Below are positions 32,952 to 41,369 of a DNA stretch of 64,000 nt, piece after piece (position 1 is the stretch's first letter; the number at the start of each line of letters is the position of its first letter). The notes below the pieces were generated by a model. That model saw only the letters and a list, made by a program, of their open reading frames with translations, was not told the origin of the DNA and made no database searches. The translations under genes and the position numbers were made by a program. This DNA comes from an uncultured Gammaproteobacteria bacterium (GTDB lineage: Bacteria; Pseudomonadota; Gammaproteobacteria; Pseudomonadales; Pseudohongiellaceae). The DNA lies in assembly GCA_937898685.1 (NCBI GenBank), contig CALEJT010000084.1, positions 1 through 64,000 of the forward strand. Direction: 5' to 3'.

Positions 32952-34110
32952 TCCGCAAACGCCAGATTCCCCCGTGCCGGAGGGCGCGCCCGTCGAAACG
33001 ACTGCGCCCGAGCCGGCGCCAGTCGAGGCAGTAATGAAGTCGCCCGTCTCCGAAGAACCACGTCCGCAAACCAAGCCCACGCCTCCACCCAAAGCCTCGT
33101 CCGGTACTGGCCTGGCCCTGCTCGCACTGCTTGTTGCCTGCGGCGCCGGGGCCGGTGTGGGCTATTACGTCATGCAGAACCAGGCGCAGCAGGCGCGGCT
33201 CGAGGCCATTGCCGCCGATTACGCGACGCTGCAAGGACTGCGGGAAGAGAACGCCGCCGAATTCGAGCGCCTGCGCCAATCCCGCGATCAACTGGAACAG
33301 GACCTGCGCGCGCAGCTGCAACAATTGCAGAGTGCCCAGAGCACCCAGAACGCTCAGGCCGAAGCGCTGAACCGGGAGCTTGCCGCGCTGCGGGCCCGCC
33401 TCAACGAAGGTGGTGAATCCGCCGGCAATACGCTGCGCAGCATGGAGGCGAGTGCTCTCTTGAGCCTTGCGCAGGAACGGCTGCTGCTCGCCGCCGATGT
33501 GCGCAGCGCCATCAGTTTGATGCAGGGTGCCGATGCCGTGCTGCGGCAAAGCGATGACGCTGCCATGTTCACGGTGCGTGAAGCACTGGCGCAGGACCTC
33601 GCCGAGTTGCAGATGGTGGAGGAAGTGGACGTCGCCGGACTCTACGCCCGCCTCGGCGCGGCGAGTGCCCGCGTTGCGGAACTCACCGTTCAGCCCGGCG
33701 GCGAGCTGCCGGATTTCCGTGTGGAACCTGCCAGCGATCCAGCCGCGCCGCGCAGCTGGTGGGAAGAAACGCTGGACTATCTGAATCGCTATTTCGTCAT
33801 CACCCGCGACACCGTCGACGCCGTGCCCATCATCGCGCAGGACCAGACCTGGCTCATCGAAGAACGCCTGCGTCTGCAACTCGAAGCCGCGCGCGTGGCG
33901 CTACTGCAAGGTCGGCGCGACGTGTACCAGCGTGCGTTGGACGATGCCATCGGTGGCATCGACCGCTTGATGCAGGGTGAAGGCAAGGCCGCGCTGCTGA
34001 CGGAATTGCGTGAGTTGCGCGCGAGTCCGATCCAGACCGCAGTGCCGCCCGCCTCCCGCGCACTCGATGCACTGCGTCGCCTGCAACCGGCCGAGCGCAC
34101 GATCCCATGA
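32944..34110 (+). CDS. hemX: HemX-like membrane protein
   Basis: The protein has 388 residues. A Pro/Glu-rich cytosolic leader (about 1-50) precedes one membrane helix (GLALLALLVACGAGAGVGYYV, about 56-76). A long coiled coil (about 80-160) and a globular C-terminal domain with AARSWWEETLDYLNRYFVI-like sequence near 270 follow. Despite older annotation as a methyltransferase, this family lacks SAM motifs; its role with HemY in the gammaproteobacterial heme operon is unclear. The ATG at 32944 overlaps the hemD stop, and its own stop overlaps hemY by four. Confidence 0.9.
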   Translation: MSDPQTPDSPVPEGAPVETTAPEPAPVEAVMKSPVSEEPRPQTKPTPPPKASSGTGLALLALLVACGAGAGVGYYVMQNQAQQARLEAIAADYATLQGLREENAAEFERLRQSRDQLEQDLRAQLQQLQSAQSTQNAQAEALNRELAALRARLNEGGESAGNTLRSMEASALLSLAQERLLLAADVRSAISLMQGADAVLRQSDDAAMFTVREALAQDLAELQMVEEVDVAGLYARLGAASARVAELTVQPGGELPDFRVEPASDPAAPRSWWEETLDYLNRYFVITRDTVDAVPIIAQDQTWLIEERLRLQLEAARVALLQGRRDVYQRALDDAIGGIDRLMQGEGKAALLTELRELRASPIQTAVPPASRALDALRRLQPAERTIP

Positions 34111-35339
34111 AGCGTCTGTATCTCTTCGTCCTGCTGGCTCTGGCCTTCGGTGCCGCCTTCGCCTTGTTGCTGGGCAGCGATCCCGGCTACGTGCAGGTGA
34201 GCGTGCGCGGCTGGACCTTCCAGTCCACGCTCGGCGCCGTTGTGCTCGCGCTCGTCGTGCTCTTCGCGCTGCTCTACACCTTGTTGTGGCTCCTGCGCAC
34301 CTTCAATCCGATCAAGCTGCTCAGGCCCGAAGCCTGGCGTAACCTGATGGCGCGCCGCACCGCGGAAGATGCGACGACGGAAGGCTTGGAACTGTTGCTG
34401 CTCGGTCGTTGGCAGGATGCCTATCGTCTGCTGGTGGAATATGCCGAGAAGGTCGAGAACCCGGTGGTGAACTACCTCGGTGGTGCCATCGCGGCACACG
34501 AGCGTGGCGACAAACTGGGCCGCAACTTCTGTCTCGATCGGGCCGAGAAACGCGCACGCGGTGACGACTATGGCATTCGTGCTCTGCGCGCCTGGTTCGA
34601 CACGCGCGATGGCGAAACCGAAAAGGGCCTCGCGCTTTTCCTGGCACTGAAACGTCTCGTACCCGACAGTCCCTTCATTCTGCGCAACATCAAGGACTGT
34701 TATCTCAAGCTCACCGATTGGGAAGGTCTGCACGAACTTCTGCCGGCGCTCGAGAAACAACGCGTGGTCGAGGCCGAGGAATTGCAGGAACTGAAACTAC
34801 GGGTGGCGCAGCATCGTTTGCTTCAGTCCACCAATGAAAGCAGCGATGCGTTACGCCTCGCATGGCAGGAAGTACCGAAGCCGCTCAAGTCCGAACATCG
34901 CCTCGTCGCGCTCTACATCAAATGTCTGTTGCAGCTCGGTGAAGAAACGGAAGCGGCGGCATTGCTCAATCGCCAGCTCAAGCAGCAGTGGGACGATGAA
35001 CTGGTATTGCTCTTGGGGCGCATGCAGGGTGGCAATGCTTCGCAGTTGCTGCTCTTCCTCGAACAACAACTGCAGGATCGTCCCAACAACGCCGTGCTCC
35101 TGCTCACGCTGGGCCGCGTCAGTCTGCGCAATCAGTTGTGGGGCAAGGCGCGCGAATATTTCGAGATGGCGCTGCGCATGTCGCCTTCGGGTGCGATGAC
35201 CGCAGAAATCAGTGCCGAACTCGGCCGCCTTCTGGATCGTCTGGGTGACGACACGGGCAGCCTCGAACATTATCAACACGCCATGCAGCTTCTGCCGCGG
35301 CCGTTGCCGGAGCTGCCGCTGCCGGTGAAACAACGCTAA
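34107..35339 (+). CDS. hemY: HemY-like protein with TPR repeats
   Basis: The 410-residue protein has two N-terminal membrane helices (LYLFVLLALAFGAAFALLLG and STLGAVVLALVVLFALLYTLLWLL), the HemY_N domain, then helical TPR-like repeats to the end, for example EAAALLNRQLKQQWDDELVLLLGRM and AREYFEMALRMSPSG. Gammaproteobacterial HemY is not the protoporphyrinogen oxidase of Bacillus that shares the name; it may scaffold late tetrapyrrole steps. It ends the hem operon, 12 nt before the next gene, so read-through is possible. Confidence 0.92.
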   Translation: MKRLYLFVLLALAFGAAFALLLGSDPGYVQVSVRGWTFQSTLGAVVLALVVLFALLYTLLWLLRTFNPIKLLRPEAWRNLMARRTAEDATTEGLELLLLGRWQDAYRLLVEYAEKVENPVVNYLGGAIAAHERGDKLGRNFCLDRAEKRARGDDYGIRALRAWFDTRDGETEKGLALFLALKRLVPDSPFILRNIKDCYLKLTDWEGLHELLPALEKQRVVEAEELQELKLRVAQHRLLQSTNESSDALRLAWQEVPKPLKSEHRLVALYIKCLLQLGEETEAAALLNRQLKQQWDDELVLLLGRMQGGNASQLLLFLEQQLQDRPNNAVLLLTLGRVSLRNQLWGKAREYFEMALRMSPSGAMTAEISAELGRLLDRLGDDTGSLEHYQHAMQLLPRPLPELPLPVKQR

Positions 35340-35357
35340 GTAGTACAGGAGATGGAA

Positions 35358-35762
35358 ATGCTCAAAGGAAGCTGTCTGTGTGGAAAGGTCACCTATGAGA
35401 TCGAAGGAGAGCTGGGACCAGGCTTCTTCTGCCACTGCCAGCGCTGCCGCAAGGCCAATGGTTCCGTATTCGCCGCCAACGCCCGCATCGACAAGTCGCA
35501 GTTCAAACTGTTGAGCGGTGCGGACGTGCTGAAGGGCTATCTCGCACCGACCGGCCTCGTGCGCAAGTTCTGCGGCGAGTGCGGTTCGCCGATCGTCAGC
35601 GAGCGCAATGAACCACCGATGTTGGCGGTCCGACTCGGCACGCTCGACACGCCGCTGTCCGAAGTTCCGGTGAAGGGCCACATCTTCGTGAACTCGAAGT
35701 CCGAATGGCTTGAGATTCACGACGATCTGCCGCAGTTTCCAGAGCGCCCCGTCATGAAATGA
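35358..35762 (+). CDS. GFA/CENP-V domain zinc protein
   Basis: The 134-residue GFA-family protein carries the zinc cysteines in GSCLCGKVTYE (about 4-14), FFCHCQRCRKANG (about 25-37) and KFCGECGSPIVSE (about 75-87). The family is named for glutathione-dependent formaldehyde activation, but most members have no proven activity. An AGGAG touches an ATG at 35352 and is six bases before the ATG at 35358, so I prefer the latter. It lies close after hemY and opens a run of six small plus-strand genes. Confidence 0.88.
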   Translation: MLKGSCLCGKVTYEIEGELGPGFFCHCQRCRKANGSVFAANARIDKSQFKLLSGADVLKGYLAPTGLVRKFCGECGSPIVSERNEPPMLAVRLGTLDTPLSEVPVKGHIFVNSKSEWLEIHDDLPQFPERPVMK

Positions 35763-35777
35763 CGCAGAGGAGAAGGG

Positions 35778-36086
35778 ATGCAACTTTTCAATCAGATCAT
35801 CTTCGGATGGCCAGCCATTGGCTTGTTCCTCGCGCTTGCGGCGATCGCCGTCTGGCGCCGTAAGACGGCGCTGATGGTGGCAGCGTTCATCGTCGCGCTG
35901 CCGGGTGCCTGGTATCTGTGGGGTACGAGCGGTTGGACCAAGTGGATGGCCTTCTATCTGCTCATCAGCCTCGGCGCCTCCGCCTATTTCCTGTACAAAC
36001 GAAACGACCTGATTCCGAAGCTGCTGCTGTTGCCGCTCGTCGTGTTCTACGCCTGGCTGCGCTACGCCGCCTTGATGGATCTTTGA
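35778..36086 (+). CDS. Small membrane protein of unknown function
   Basis: This 102-residue protein is almost all membrane: PAIGLFLALAAIAVWRR, TALMVAAFIVALPGAWYLWG, WMAFYLLISLGASAYFLY and LLLLPLVVFYAWLRYAAL give four helices. An AGGAG sits eight bases before the ATG. I do not recognise the family. It lies between the GFA and DUF924 genes with gaps of 15-16 nt, so it is probably co-transcribed. Confidence 0.75.
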   Translation: MQLFNQIIFGWPAIGLFLALAAIAVWRRKTALMVAAFIVALPGAWYLWGTSGWTKWMAFYLLISLGASAYFLYKRNDLIPKLLLLPLVVFYAWLRYAALMDL

Positions 36087-36102
36087 AGAGGACAAGCGCG
36101 TG

Positions 36103-36639
36103 ATGCACGAGGAGATACTCGACTTCTGGTTCAAGCAGACGAAACCGGAACAGTGGTGGAAGGTGGATCCAGCCTTCGACGACCTCGTGCGCGAACGTTT
36201 CCTTCCTACGCTCGAACGCGCGGCGCGCGGTGAGCTCTTTGCCTGGCGCAAGACGCCGCGCGGAAGACTCGCCGAGGTGATCGTGCTCGATCAGTTCTCG
36301 CGCAACATCCACCGCGGCACACCTGCGGCTTTCGCGCAGGACGCGATCGCACTCGTCCTCGCACAGGAAGCGGTGGAGCGTGGCGTGTTGTCGCTGCTCA
36401 CCGAGATCGAACGCGCCTTTCTGCTGTTGCCCTACATGCACAGCGAATCCGCGCTCATCCATGTCGAAGCCGAACGGCTCTACAAGGAATGGGCACCCCC
36501 CGAGAACTACGATTTCGAAGTACGCCACAAGGTCATCATCGATCGCTTCGGTCGCTATCCGCATCGCAATGCGATCCTCGGTCGCACCTCCACCGCAGAG
36601 GAAAGCGAGTTTCTCAAGCAGCCCGGCTCCAGCTTCTGA
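36103..36639 (+). CDS. DUF924 family protein
   Basis: The 178-residue all-helical protein matches DUF924: IGNEEILDFWF-type start (here HEEILDFWFKQTKPEQWWK), ARGELFAWRKTPRGRLAEVIVLDQFSRNIHRGTPAAFAQD (about 42-80), and FLLLPYMHSE (about 104-113). The FEVRHKVIIDRFGRYPHRNAILGR segment near 145 is the other hallmark. The fold is TPR-like with no assigned function. ATG at 36103 is preferred over the adjacent GTG. Confidence 0.9.
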   Translation: MHEEILDFWFKQTKPEQWWKVDPAFDDLVRERFLPTLERAARGELFAWRKTPRGRLAEVIVLDQFSRNIHRGTPAAFAQDAIALVLAQEAVERGVLSLLTEIERAFLLLPYMHSESALIHVEAERLYKEWAPPENYDFEVRHKVIIDRFGRYPHRNAILGRTSTAEESEFLKQPGSSF

Positions 36640-36660
36640 GTGCGTAGCGAGGACGACGAG

Positions 36661-37125
36661 ATGAGCTCCGCTCGCATCCGGGTCCTCGACGCCACGCAAG
36701 TCGACACCATGCAGGCGATGGTGCGGCTCTTCGCCGAAGTCTTCGGCGATGCCGAAAGCCATGCTCGCCACGCTCCCAGCAGCACCTATCTGGAACAGCT
36801 GCTTGCATCCGATACCTTCATCGCCATCGCCGCGCTCGAAGACGAAGGCGTGGTCGCAGGTCTTGCCGCCTACGAGCTACGCAAGTTCGAGCAGGAGCGC
36901 AGCGAGATCTACATCTACGACCTCGCGGTGGCGGAGTCGCATCGCCGCCAGGGGCTCGCCACTGCGCTCATCGAAACACTACAGGACATCGCCGCCGCAC
37001 GCGGTGCGTGGGTGATCTTCGTGCAGGCCGACCATGGTGACGATCCTGCGGTGGCGCTCTACACCAAGTTGGGCACGCGCGAAGATGTCATGCACTTCGA
37101 CATTCCTGTGCCGCGTCCACGTTGA
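36661..37125 (+). CDS. AAC(3)-I-like aminoglycoside N-acetyltransferase
   Basis: This 154-residue GNAT protein closely resembles the aminoglycoside 3-N-acetyltransferase AAC(3)-I family. Landmarks are FAEVFGDAESHARHAPSSTYLEQLL (about 18-42), KFEQERSEIYIYDLAV (about 75-90), the acetyl-CoA loop SHRRQGLATALI (about 93-104), and QADHGDDPAVALYTKLGTREDVMHFDI (about 121-147). AAC(3)-I uses acetyl-CoA to modify gentamicin-type drugs. Nothing here suggests an integron (no attC site or integrase), so this looks like a resident chromosomal relative whose natural substrate is unknown. The ATG at 36661 follows GAGGA; a GTG at 36640 would add seven unconserved residues. Confidence 0.85.
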   Translation: MSSARIRVLDATQVDTMQAMVRLFAEVFGDAESHARHAPSSTYLEQLLASDTFIAIAALEDEGVVAGLAAYELRKFEQERSEIYIYDLAVAESHRRQGLATALIETLQDIAAARGAWVIFVQADHGDDPAVALYTKLGTREDVMHFDIPVPRPR

Positions 37126-37165
37126 AGCGGCCGATCATCGTTCAGATCAAAGAGGGGAAGAAAAC

Positions 37166-37654
37166 ATGAAAAAGATGAGCTTGATTGCCAGCATGGCGGT
37201 CTTGGTGAGCGTTGCCGAGGCGCAGGTGACGACGCAGCTCGAGAGCATCGCCTTCGACGGCGCCAAGCAGATCGTCGAAACCTGCGAGGCGATGGCCAAG
37301 GAACGCAATTGGCCGATCGCGATCTGGGTCTTGGACGTGCGCGGTCAACCTCAGTACTTCGCTGCCACCAATGGGGTCGGGCAGATCGGCATCGAAACGG
37401 CGCAGTGGAAGGCGCGCACGGCGTTGCTCACCGGTGCGCCGAGTGAGGCACGCGCCACGAGCATGGAGAATGCGATCGGTCAGCTTTCCACGGAAAAACT
37501 CGGACTCTTTCCGATCGCGGGCGGGCTGCCGCTCATCAAGGACGGCAAGGTGATTGGTGCAGTCGGCGCCGGTGGCGGCCGTCCGGAGAATGGTGTGTCG
37601 GTCGATCAGCTCTGCGCGCAGGCAGGCATCGACGCAGTCTTTGGTAATCGATAG
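37166..37654 (+). CDS. Secreted GlcG/HbpS-family protein
   Basis: The 162-residue protein has a signal peptide (MKKMSLIASMAVLVSVAEAQ, cleavage likely after AEA). The mature part is a GlcG/HbpS domain: AKQIVETCEAMAKERNWPIAIWVLDVRGQP, KARTALLTGAPS (about 85-96) and LPLIKDGKVIGAVGAGGG (about 128-145). Relatives bind heme or cobalamin, or accompany glycolate and diol utilisation. Here no such enzyme is adjacent. The start follows AGGGG. The family assignment is good, the ligand unknown. Confidence 0.85.
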   Translation: MKKMSLIASMAVLVSVAEAQVTTQLESIAFDGAKQIVETCEAMAKERNWPIAIWVLDVRGQPQYFAATNGVGQIGIETAQWKARTALLTGAPSEARATSMENAIGQLSTEKLGLFPIAGGLPLIKDGKVIGAVGAGGGRPENGVSVDQLCAQAGIDAVFGNR

Positions 37655-37679
37655 CGATAGAAGAAGTAAGGAGTAAAGG

Positions 37680-38330
37680 ATGGATGCCGCTTTCTGGCAC
37701 GGCAAATGGGAGCGAGGTGAAATCGGGTTTCACGAAAGCACGGTGAATCCACTGCTGAAAAACCACTTCCACGTACTGCAATTACAGCCTGCAAGTCGCA
37801 TCTTCGTTCCACTGTGCGGCAAGACGCTCGACATCGGCTGGCTGCTGGAACTTGGTCATCACGTGGTCGGCGTGGAATTGAGTCAGCTTGCGATCGATGC
37901 GCTCTTCGATCAGCTCGATCGCAATCCCGTCGTCATGGAGCATGGCGGCTTGCTGCACTACAGCGCGAGCGGCATCGACATCTTCGTCGGCGATGTCTTC
38001 GCCCTCACCACGGACCGCCTTGGCACCATCGATGCCATCTACGATCGCGCTGCGCTCGTTGCGCTGCCGAGTGACCTGCGCATCCGCTACGCACAACACC
38101 TCAAGCACCTGAGCAAGCTCGCGCCGCAGTTGCTGATCACTTACGAATACGATCAGAGCGTGCGTCCCGGTCCCCCTTTCTCGGTCGATACCGAAGAGGT
38201 CGCACGCCTGTACGGGAATGACTATGAGTTGGAACTGCTGCAGCGCGACGACATTCCGGCGTCACCGAAAGGTCGACCCGCCGCAGCGGAATTGGTGTGG
38301 CATCTCAAGCCGCGCCATGAAACGCCTTAA
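37680..38330 (+). CDS. tpm: Thiopurine S-methyltransferase
   Basis: The 216-residue SAM-dependent enzyme shows the bacterial TPMT pattern: MDAAFWHGKWERGEIGFHES at the N-terminus, FVPLCGKTLDIGWLLELGHHVVGVELS (about 42-68), IDIFVGDVFALT (about 98-110), and AIYDRAALVALPSDLR (about 118-133). Bacterial TPMTs methylate thiopurines and can detoxify selenium and tellurium oxyanions. AGGAG precedes the ATG. Its TAA overlaps the ubiD stop on the opposite strand (TTAA). Confidence 0.95.
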   Translation: MDAAFWHGKWERGEIGFHESTVNPLLKNHFHVLQLQPASRIFVPLCGKTLDIGWLLELGHHVVGVELSQLAIDALFDQLDRNPVVMEHGGLLHYSASGIDIFVGDVFALTTDRLGTIDAIYDRAALVALPSDLRIRYAQHLKHLSKLAPQLLITYEYDQSVRPGPPFSVDTEEVARLYGNDYELELLQRDDIPASPKGRPAAAELVWHLKPRHETP

Positions 38331-39787
38331 AGCCCGAGATCCTTCCAGAGTTCATCGACGCGCGCCTTCACTTCCGCACTCATCGTGATGGGGCGGCCCC
38401 ATTCACGCGTGGTCTCGCCCGCAAACTTGGTGGTGGCATCGAAACCCATCTTCGAGCCGAGTCCGGAAACGGGTGAGGCGAAGTCGAGATAGTCGATCGG
38501 GGTGTTCTCGATGCTGACGGTGTCGCGCACCGGATCCATGCGCGTGGTCATGGCCCAGATCACGTCGCGCCAGTCACGGGTGTTGATGTCGTCGTCCACC
38601 ACGATCACGAACTTGGTGTACATGAACTGTCTGAGGAACGACCACACGCCCATCATCACGCGCTTGGCGTGACCCGGATATTGCTTCTTGATGCTGACGA
38701 TCGCGACGCGATACGAACAACCTTCCGGCGGCAGATAGAAATCCACGATCTCCGGAAACTGCTTCTGGATGATCGGCACGAACACTTCGTTGAGTGCCAC
38801 GCCAAGTACTGCCGGTTCATCAGGCGGACGTCCGGTGTAGGTGCTGTGATAGATCGGATTCCTGCGATGCGTGATGGTCGTCACCGTGAACACCGGGAAT
38901 TTCTCGACTTCGTTGTAGTAACCGGTGTGATCCCCGAAAGGACCTTCGTCCGCCATGTCGCCGGGATGGATCACACCTTCGAGCACGATCTCCGCGGTGG
39001 CGGGCACCTGCAGGTTGTTGGTCAGACATGCAGCGACTTCGGTCTTGCTGCCGCGCAATAGTCCCGCGAAGCCGTATTCACTCAGCGTGTCGGGAATCGG
39101 AGTAACGGTGGCGAGTGTCGTCGCAGGATCGGCACCGAGTGCCACGGATACGGGGAACGGTTGTCCCGGATGCGCTTGCTGAAACTCACGGAAGTCGAGC
39201 GCCCCGCCGCGATGCGAGAGCCAACGCATGATCAGCCGGTTCTTGCCGATCTTCTGCATGCGATAGATGCCGAGATTCTGGCGTTCCTTGTGCGGGCCAC
39301 GCGTGATGACGAGCGGCCAGGTCATCAAGGGACCGGCATCATCGGGCCAACAGGTTTGGATCGGCAGCATGTCGAGATCGACGTCGTCGCCCTTGATCAC
39401 CACTTCCTGGCAAGGCGGATTCTTCATTTCCTTCGGCGCGAGATTGAGCGCCTGCTTGAAGATCGGCGCCTTTTCCCACAGATCCTTCCAGCCTTTCGGT
39501 GGCTCCGGTTCCTTCAAGAAAGCGAGCAGTCGCCCGACGTCGCGCAGTGCGCTCACATCTTCCTGTCCCATCGCCAGCGCCACACGTTTCGGCGTGCCGA
39601 AGAGGTTGCCGAGCACGGGCATCGCATGGCCCTTGGGATTTTCGAAGAGAAGCGCGGGGCCACCCTTTCTGAGAGTGCGGTCGCAGATTTCGGTGAATTC
39701 GAGATAGGGATCGACTTCGACGCTGATGCGCTTCAATTCGCCCTGTTTTTCCAGGTGGGCGAGGAATTCACGCAGATCGGCAAACAT
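38327..39787 (-). CDS. ubiD: UbiD decarboxylase (ubiquinone biosynthesis)
   Basis: UbiD decarboxylates 3-octaprenyl-4-hydroxybenzoate using prenylated FMN made by UbiX. The 486-residue protein starts MFADLREFLAHLEKQGELKR. It has the cofactor-site segments YRMQKIGKNRLIMRW (about 180-195) and ALGADPATTLATVTPIPDTLSEYGFAGLLRG (about 230-260). The catalytic Glu-containing EIVLEGVIHPGDMADEGPFGDHTGYY lies near 275-300. The ATG at 39785-39787 matches family starts. The nearest upstream gene, rho, has the same orientation but is separated by a large inverted repeat. Confidence 0.96.
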   Translation of the reverse strand: MFADLREFLAHLEKQGELKRISVEVDPYLEFTEICDRTLRKGGPALLFENPKGHAMPVLGNLFGTPKRVALAMGQEDVSALRDVGRLLAFLKEPEPPKGWKDLWEKAPIFKQALNLAPKEMKNPPCQEVVIKGDDVDLDMLPIQTCWPDDAGPLMTWPLVITRGPHKERQNLGIYRMQKIGKNRLIMRWLSHRGGALDFREFQQAHPGQPFPVSVALGADPATTLATVTPIPDTLSEYGFAGLLRGSKTEVAACLTNNLQVPATAEIVLEGVIHPGDMADEGPFGDHTGYYNEVEKFPVFTVTTITHRRNPIYHSTYTGRPPDEPAVLGVALNEVFVPIIQKQFPEIVDFYLPPEGCSYRVAIVSIKKQYPGHAKRVMMGVWSFLRQFMYTKFVIVVDDDINTRDWRDVIWAMTTRMDPVRDTVSIENTPIDYLDFASPVSGLGSKMGFDATTKFAGETTREWGRPITMSAEVKARVDELWKDLGL

Positions 39788-40109
39788 GGAGGCTCCTCGA
39801 GTGGAAGTCACCCAGGTTCATAAAGTGCGAGTGACCCATTTGTTGTGCTGCTGTGAGCGAGTCGTGTTGCGCATCATGGAACGATGCTGCAGTCAGCGTT
39901 GGCTGGTTCTTTGCAGTTGGCGTAGTCCCTGCCACTACGCAGGGCACGCCACGAGTACATCCCTGTAGGCTCGGGCCATCCATGACCCTCGACGTCCCTG
40001 CGTAGTGGCAGGGACCACGCCAAACTGCGACATCGGCTGTCCCCCACAGAGACGCCGAGCCAAAGAATCGGCATCCGCTGCAGCTTCGAACTGGCAGGGG
40101 AAGGAAGAC
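39788..40109. other. ubiD-rho intergenic region dominated by an inverted repeat
   Basis: No gene is seen. The centre is a long, nearly perfect inverted repeat (39911-40027). The rest shows no clear promoter, although ubiD must be read from here or from rho. Confidence 0.65.
39911..40027. repeat. Long inverted repeat with self-folding arms
   Basis: The arms are about 34 bp with a perfect 20-bp core: GTCCCTGCCACTACGCAGGG (39925-39944) and its complement (39996-40015). Outside the core the match continues through TTGCAGTT-GGCG and CGCCAAACTGCGA with only a few differences. Each arm is itself a hairpin (CCCTGC/GCAGGG). The roughly 50-bp centre has weaker dyads, for example GTACATCCCTGTAG. It resembles a BIME or small non-autonomous element; no target duplication was recognised. 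Confidence 0.8.
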
Positions 40110-41369
40110 TTACTTCCGCTTCATCGACTGGAAGAATTCTTCGTTGGTCTTCGTATCTTTCAGCTTGTCCAGGATGAACTCGGTCGCCGGCAGATCTTCC
40201 ATCGTGGCGAGCAGCTTGCGCAGGATCCACATGCGCTGCAGCTCCTCTTCGGAAGTCAGCAGATCTTCGCGACGCGTACCGGAACGACGCACGTTGATGG
40301 CGGGGAACACACGCTTCTCGGCCATCTTGCGGTCGAGATGCAATTCCATGTTGCCGGTACCTTTGAATTCTTCGTAGATCACCTCGTCCATCTTCGAACC
40401 GGTATCGGTCAAACAGGTGGCGATGATGGTCAGGCTGCCGCCTTCCTCGATGTTACGGGCGGCACCGAAGAAACGCTTCGGACGCTCGAGGGCGTGGGCA
40501 TCCACACCACCGGTCAACACTTTGCCGGAAGACGGAATCACGGTGTTGTAGGCGCGCGCGAGACGCGTGATGGAGTCGAGCAGGATCACCACGTCTTCCT
40601 TGTGCTCGACCAAACGCTTGGCTTTCTCGATCACCATCTCGGCCACCTGCACGTGACGTGCCGGCGGTTCGTCGAAGGTCGAGGCCACGACTTCGCCGCG
40701 CACGGAACGCTGCATCTCGGTCACCTCTTCCGGACGCTCGTCGATCAATAGAACGATCAAGCGGCACTCCGGATTGTTGCGGGTGATCGACTGCGCGATG
40801 TTCTGCAGGATCAGCGTCTTACCGGCTTTCGGCGGCGACACGATCAGACCGCGCTGGCCTTTGCCGATCGGAGCGATCAGGTCGATCACGCGGGAGCTGA
40901 GGTCCTCGGTGGAACCGTTACCGGCTTCGAGGATGATGCGTTTGTCGGGGAAGAGCGGAGTGAGGTTTTCGAACAGTACTTTGGTACGGGCGTTCTCGGG
41001 CTTGTCGAAGTTGATCTCGTCGACCTTGAGCAAGGCGAAGTAACGCTCCCCATCCTTCGGCGGACGGATCTTGCCGGAAATCGTGTCGCCAGTGCGCAGG
41101 TTGAAGCGGCGGATCTGGCTGGGGCTCACATAGATGTCGTCCGGACCTGCCAGGTAGGACGCATCTGCCGAACGCAGGAACCCGAAGCCGTCCTGCAGAA
41201 TCTCCAATACACCATCGCTGTAGATGTCTTCGCCGTTTTTGGCGTGCCGTTTCAGGAGCTGGAAGATGATGTCCTGTTTGCGGGTACGGCTGACGTTCTC
41301 GATGCCCATTTCCTCGGCGGTCTGAAGGAGCTCGGAAATGGGTTTGGTTTTCAGTTCGGATAAATTCAT
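40110..41369 (-). CDS. rho: Transcription termination factor Rho
   Basis: Rho is a hexameric RNA-dependent ATPase that ends untranslated transcripts. The 419-residue product has the N-terminal Rho_N helices (MNLSELKTKPISELLQTAEE), the RNA-binding OSB fold (DGVLEILQDGFGFLRSADASYLAGPDDIYVS, about 58-88), the P-loop SPPKAGKT (about 178-185) and LIVLLIDERPEEVTEM (about 207-222). Family length is matched exactly (E. coli 419). The ATG at 41367-41369 is preceded by GGAGG. It is convergent with nothing and followed by the inverted repeat. Confidence 0.98.
   Translation of the reverse strand: MNLSELKTKPISELLQTAEEMGIENVSRTRKQDIIFQLLKRHAKNGEDIYSDGVLEILQDGFGFLRSADASYLAGPDDIYVSPSQIRRFNLRTGDTISGKIRPPKDGERYFALLKVDEINFDKPENARTKVLFENLTPLFPDKRIILEAGNGSTEDLSSRVIDLIAPIGKGQRGLIVSPPKAGKTLILQNIAQSITRNNPECRLIVLLIDERPEEVTEMQRSVRGEVVASTFDEPPARHVQVAEMVIEKAKRLVEHKEDVVILLDSITRLARAYNTVIPSSGKVLTGGVDAHALERPKRFFGAARNIEEGGSLTIIATCLTDTGSKMDEVIYEEFKGTGNMELHLDRKMAEKRVFPAINVRRSGTRREDLLTSEEELQRMWILRKLLATMEDLPATEFILDKLKDTKTNEEFFQSMKRK

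Noticed and set aside
36640..36660. GTG start for the acetyltransferase gene
   Set aside because: The seven added residues are not conserved, and the internal ATG has a GAGGA at good spacing.
35341..38330. Integron cassette carrying the AAC(3)-I-like gene
   Set aside because: No integrase, attC-like palindrome or transposon end is visible, and spacing is that of a normal operon.
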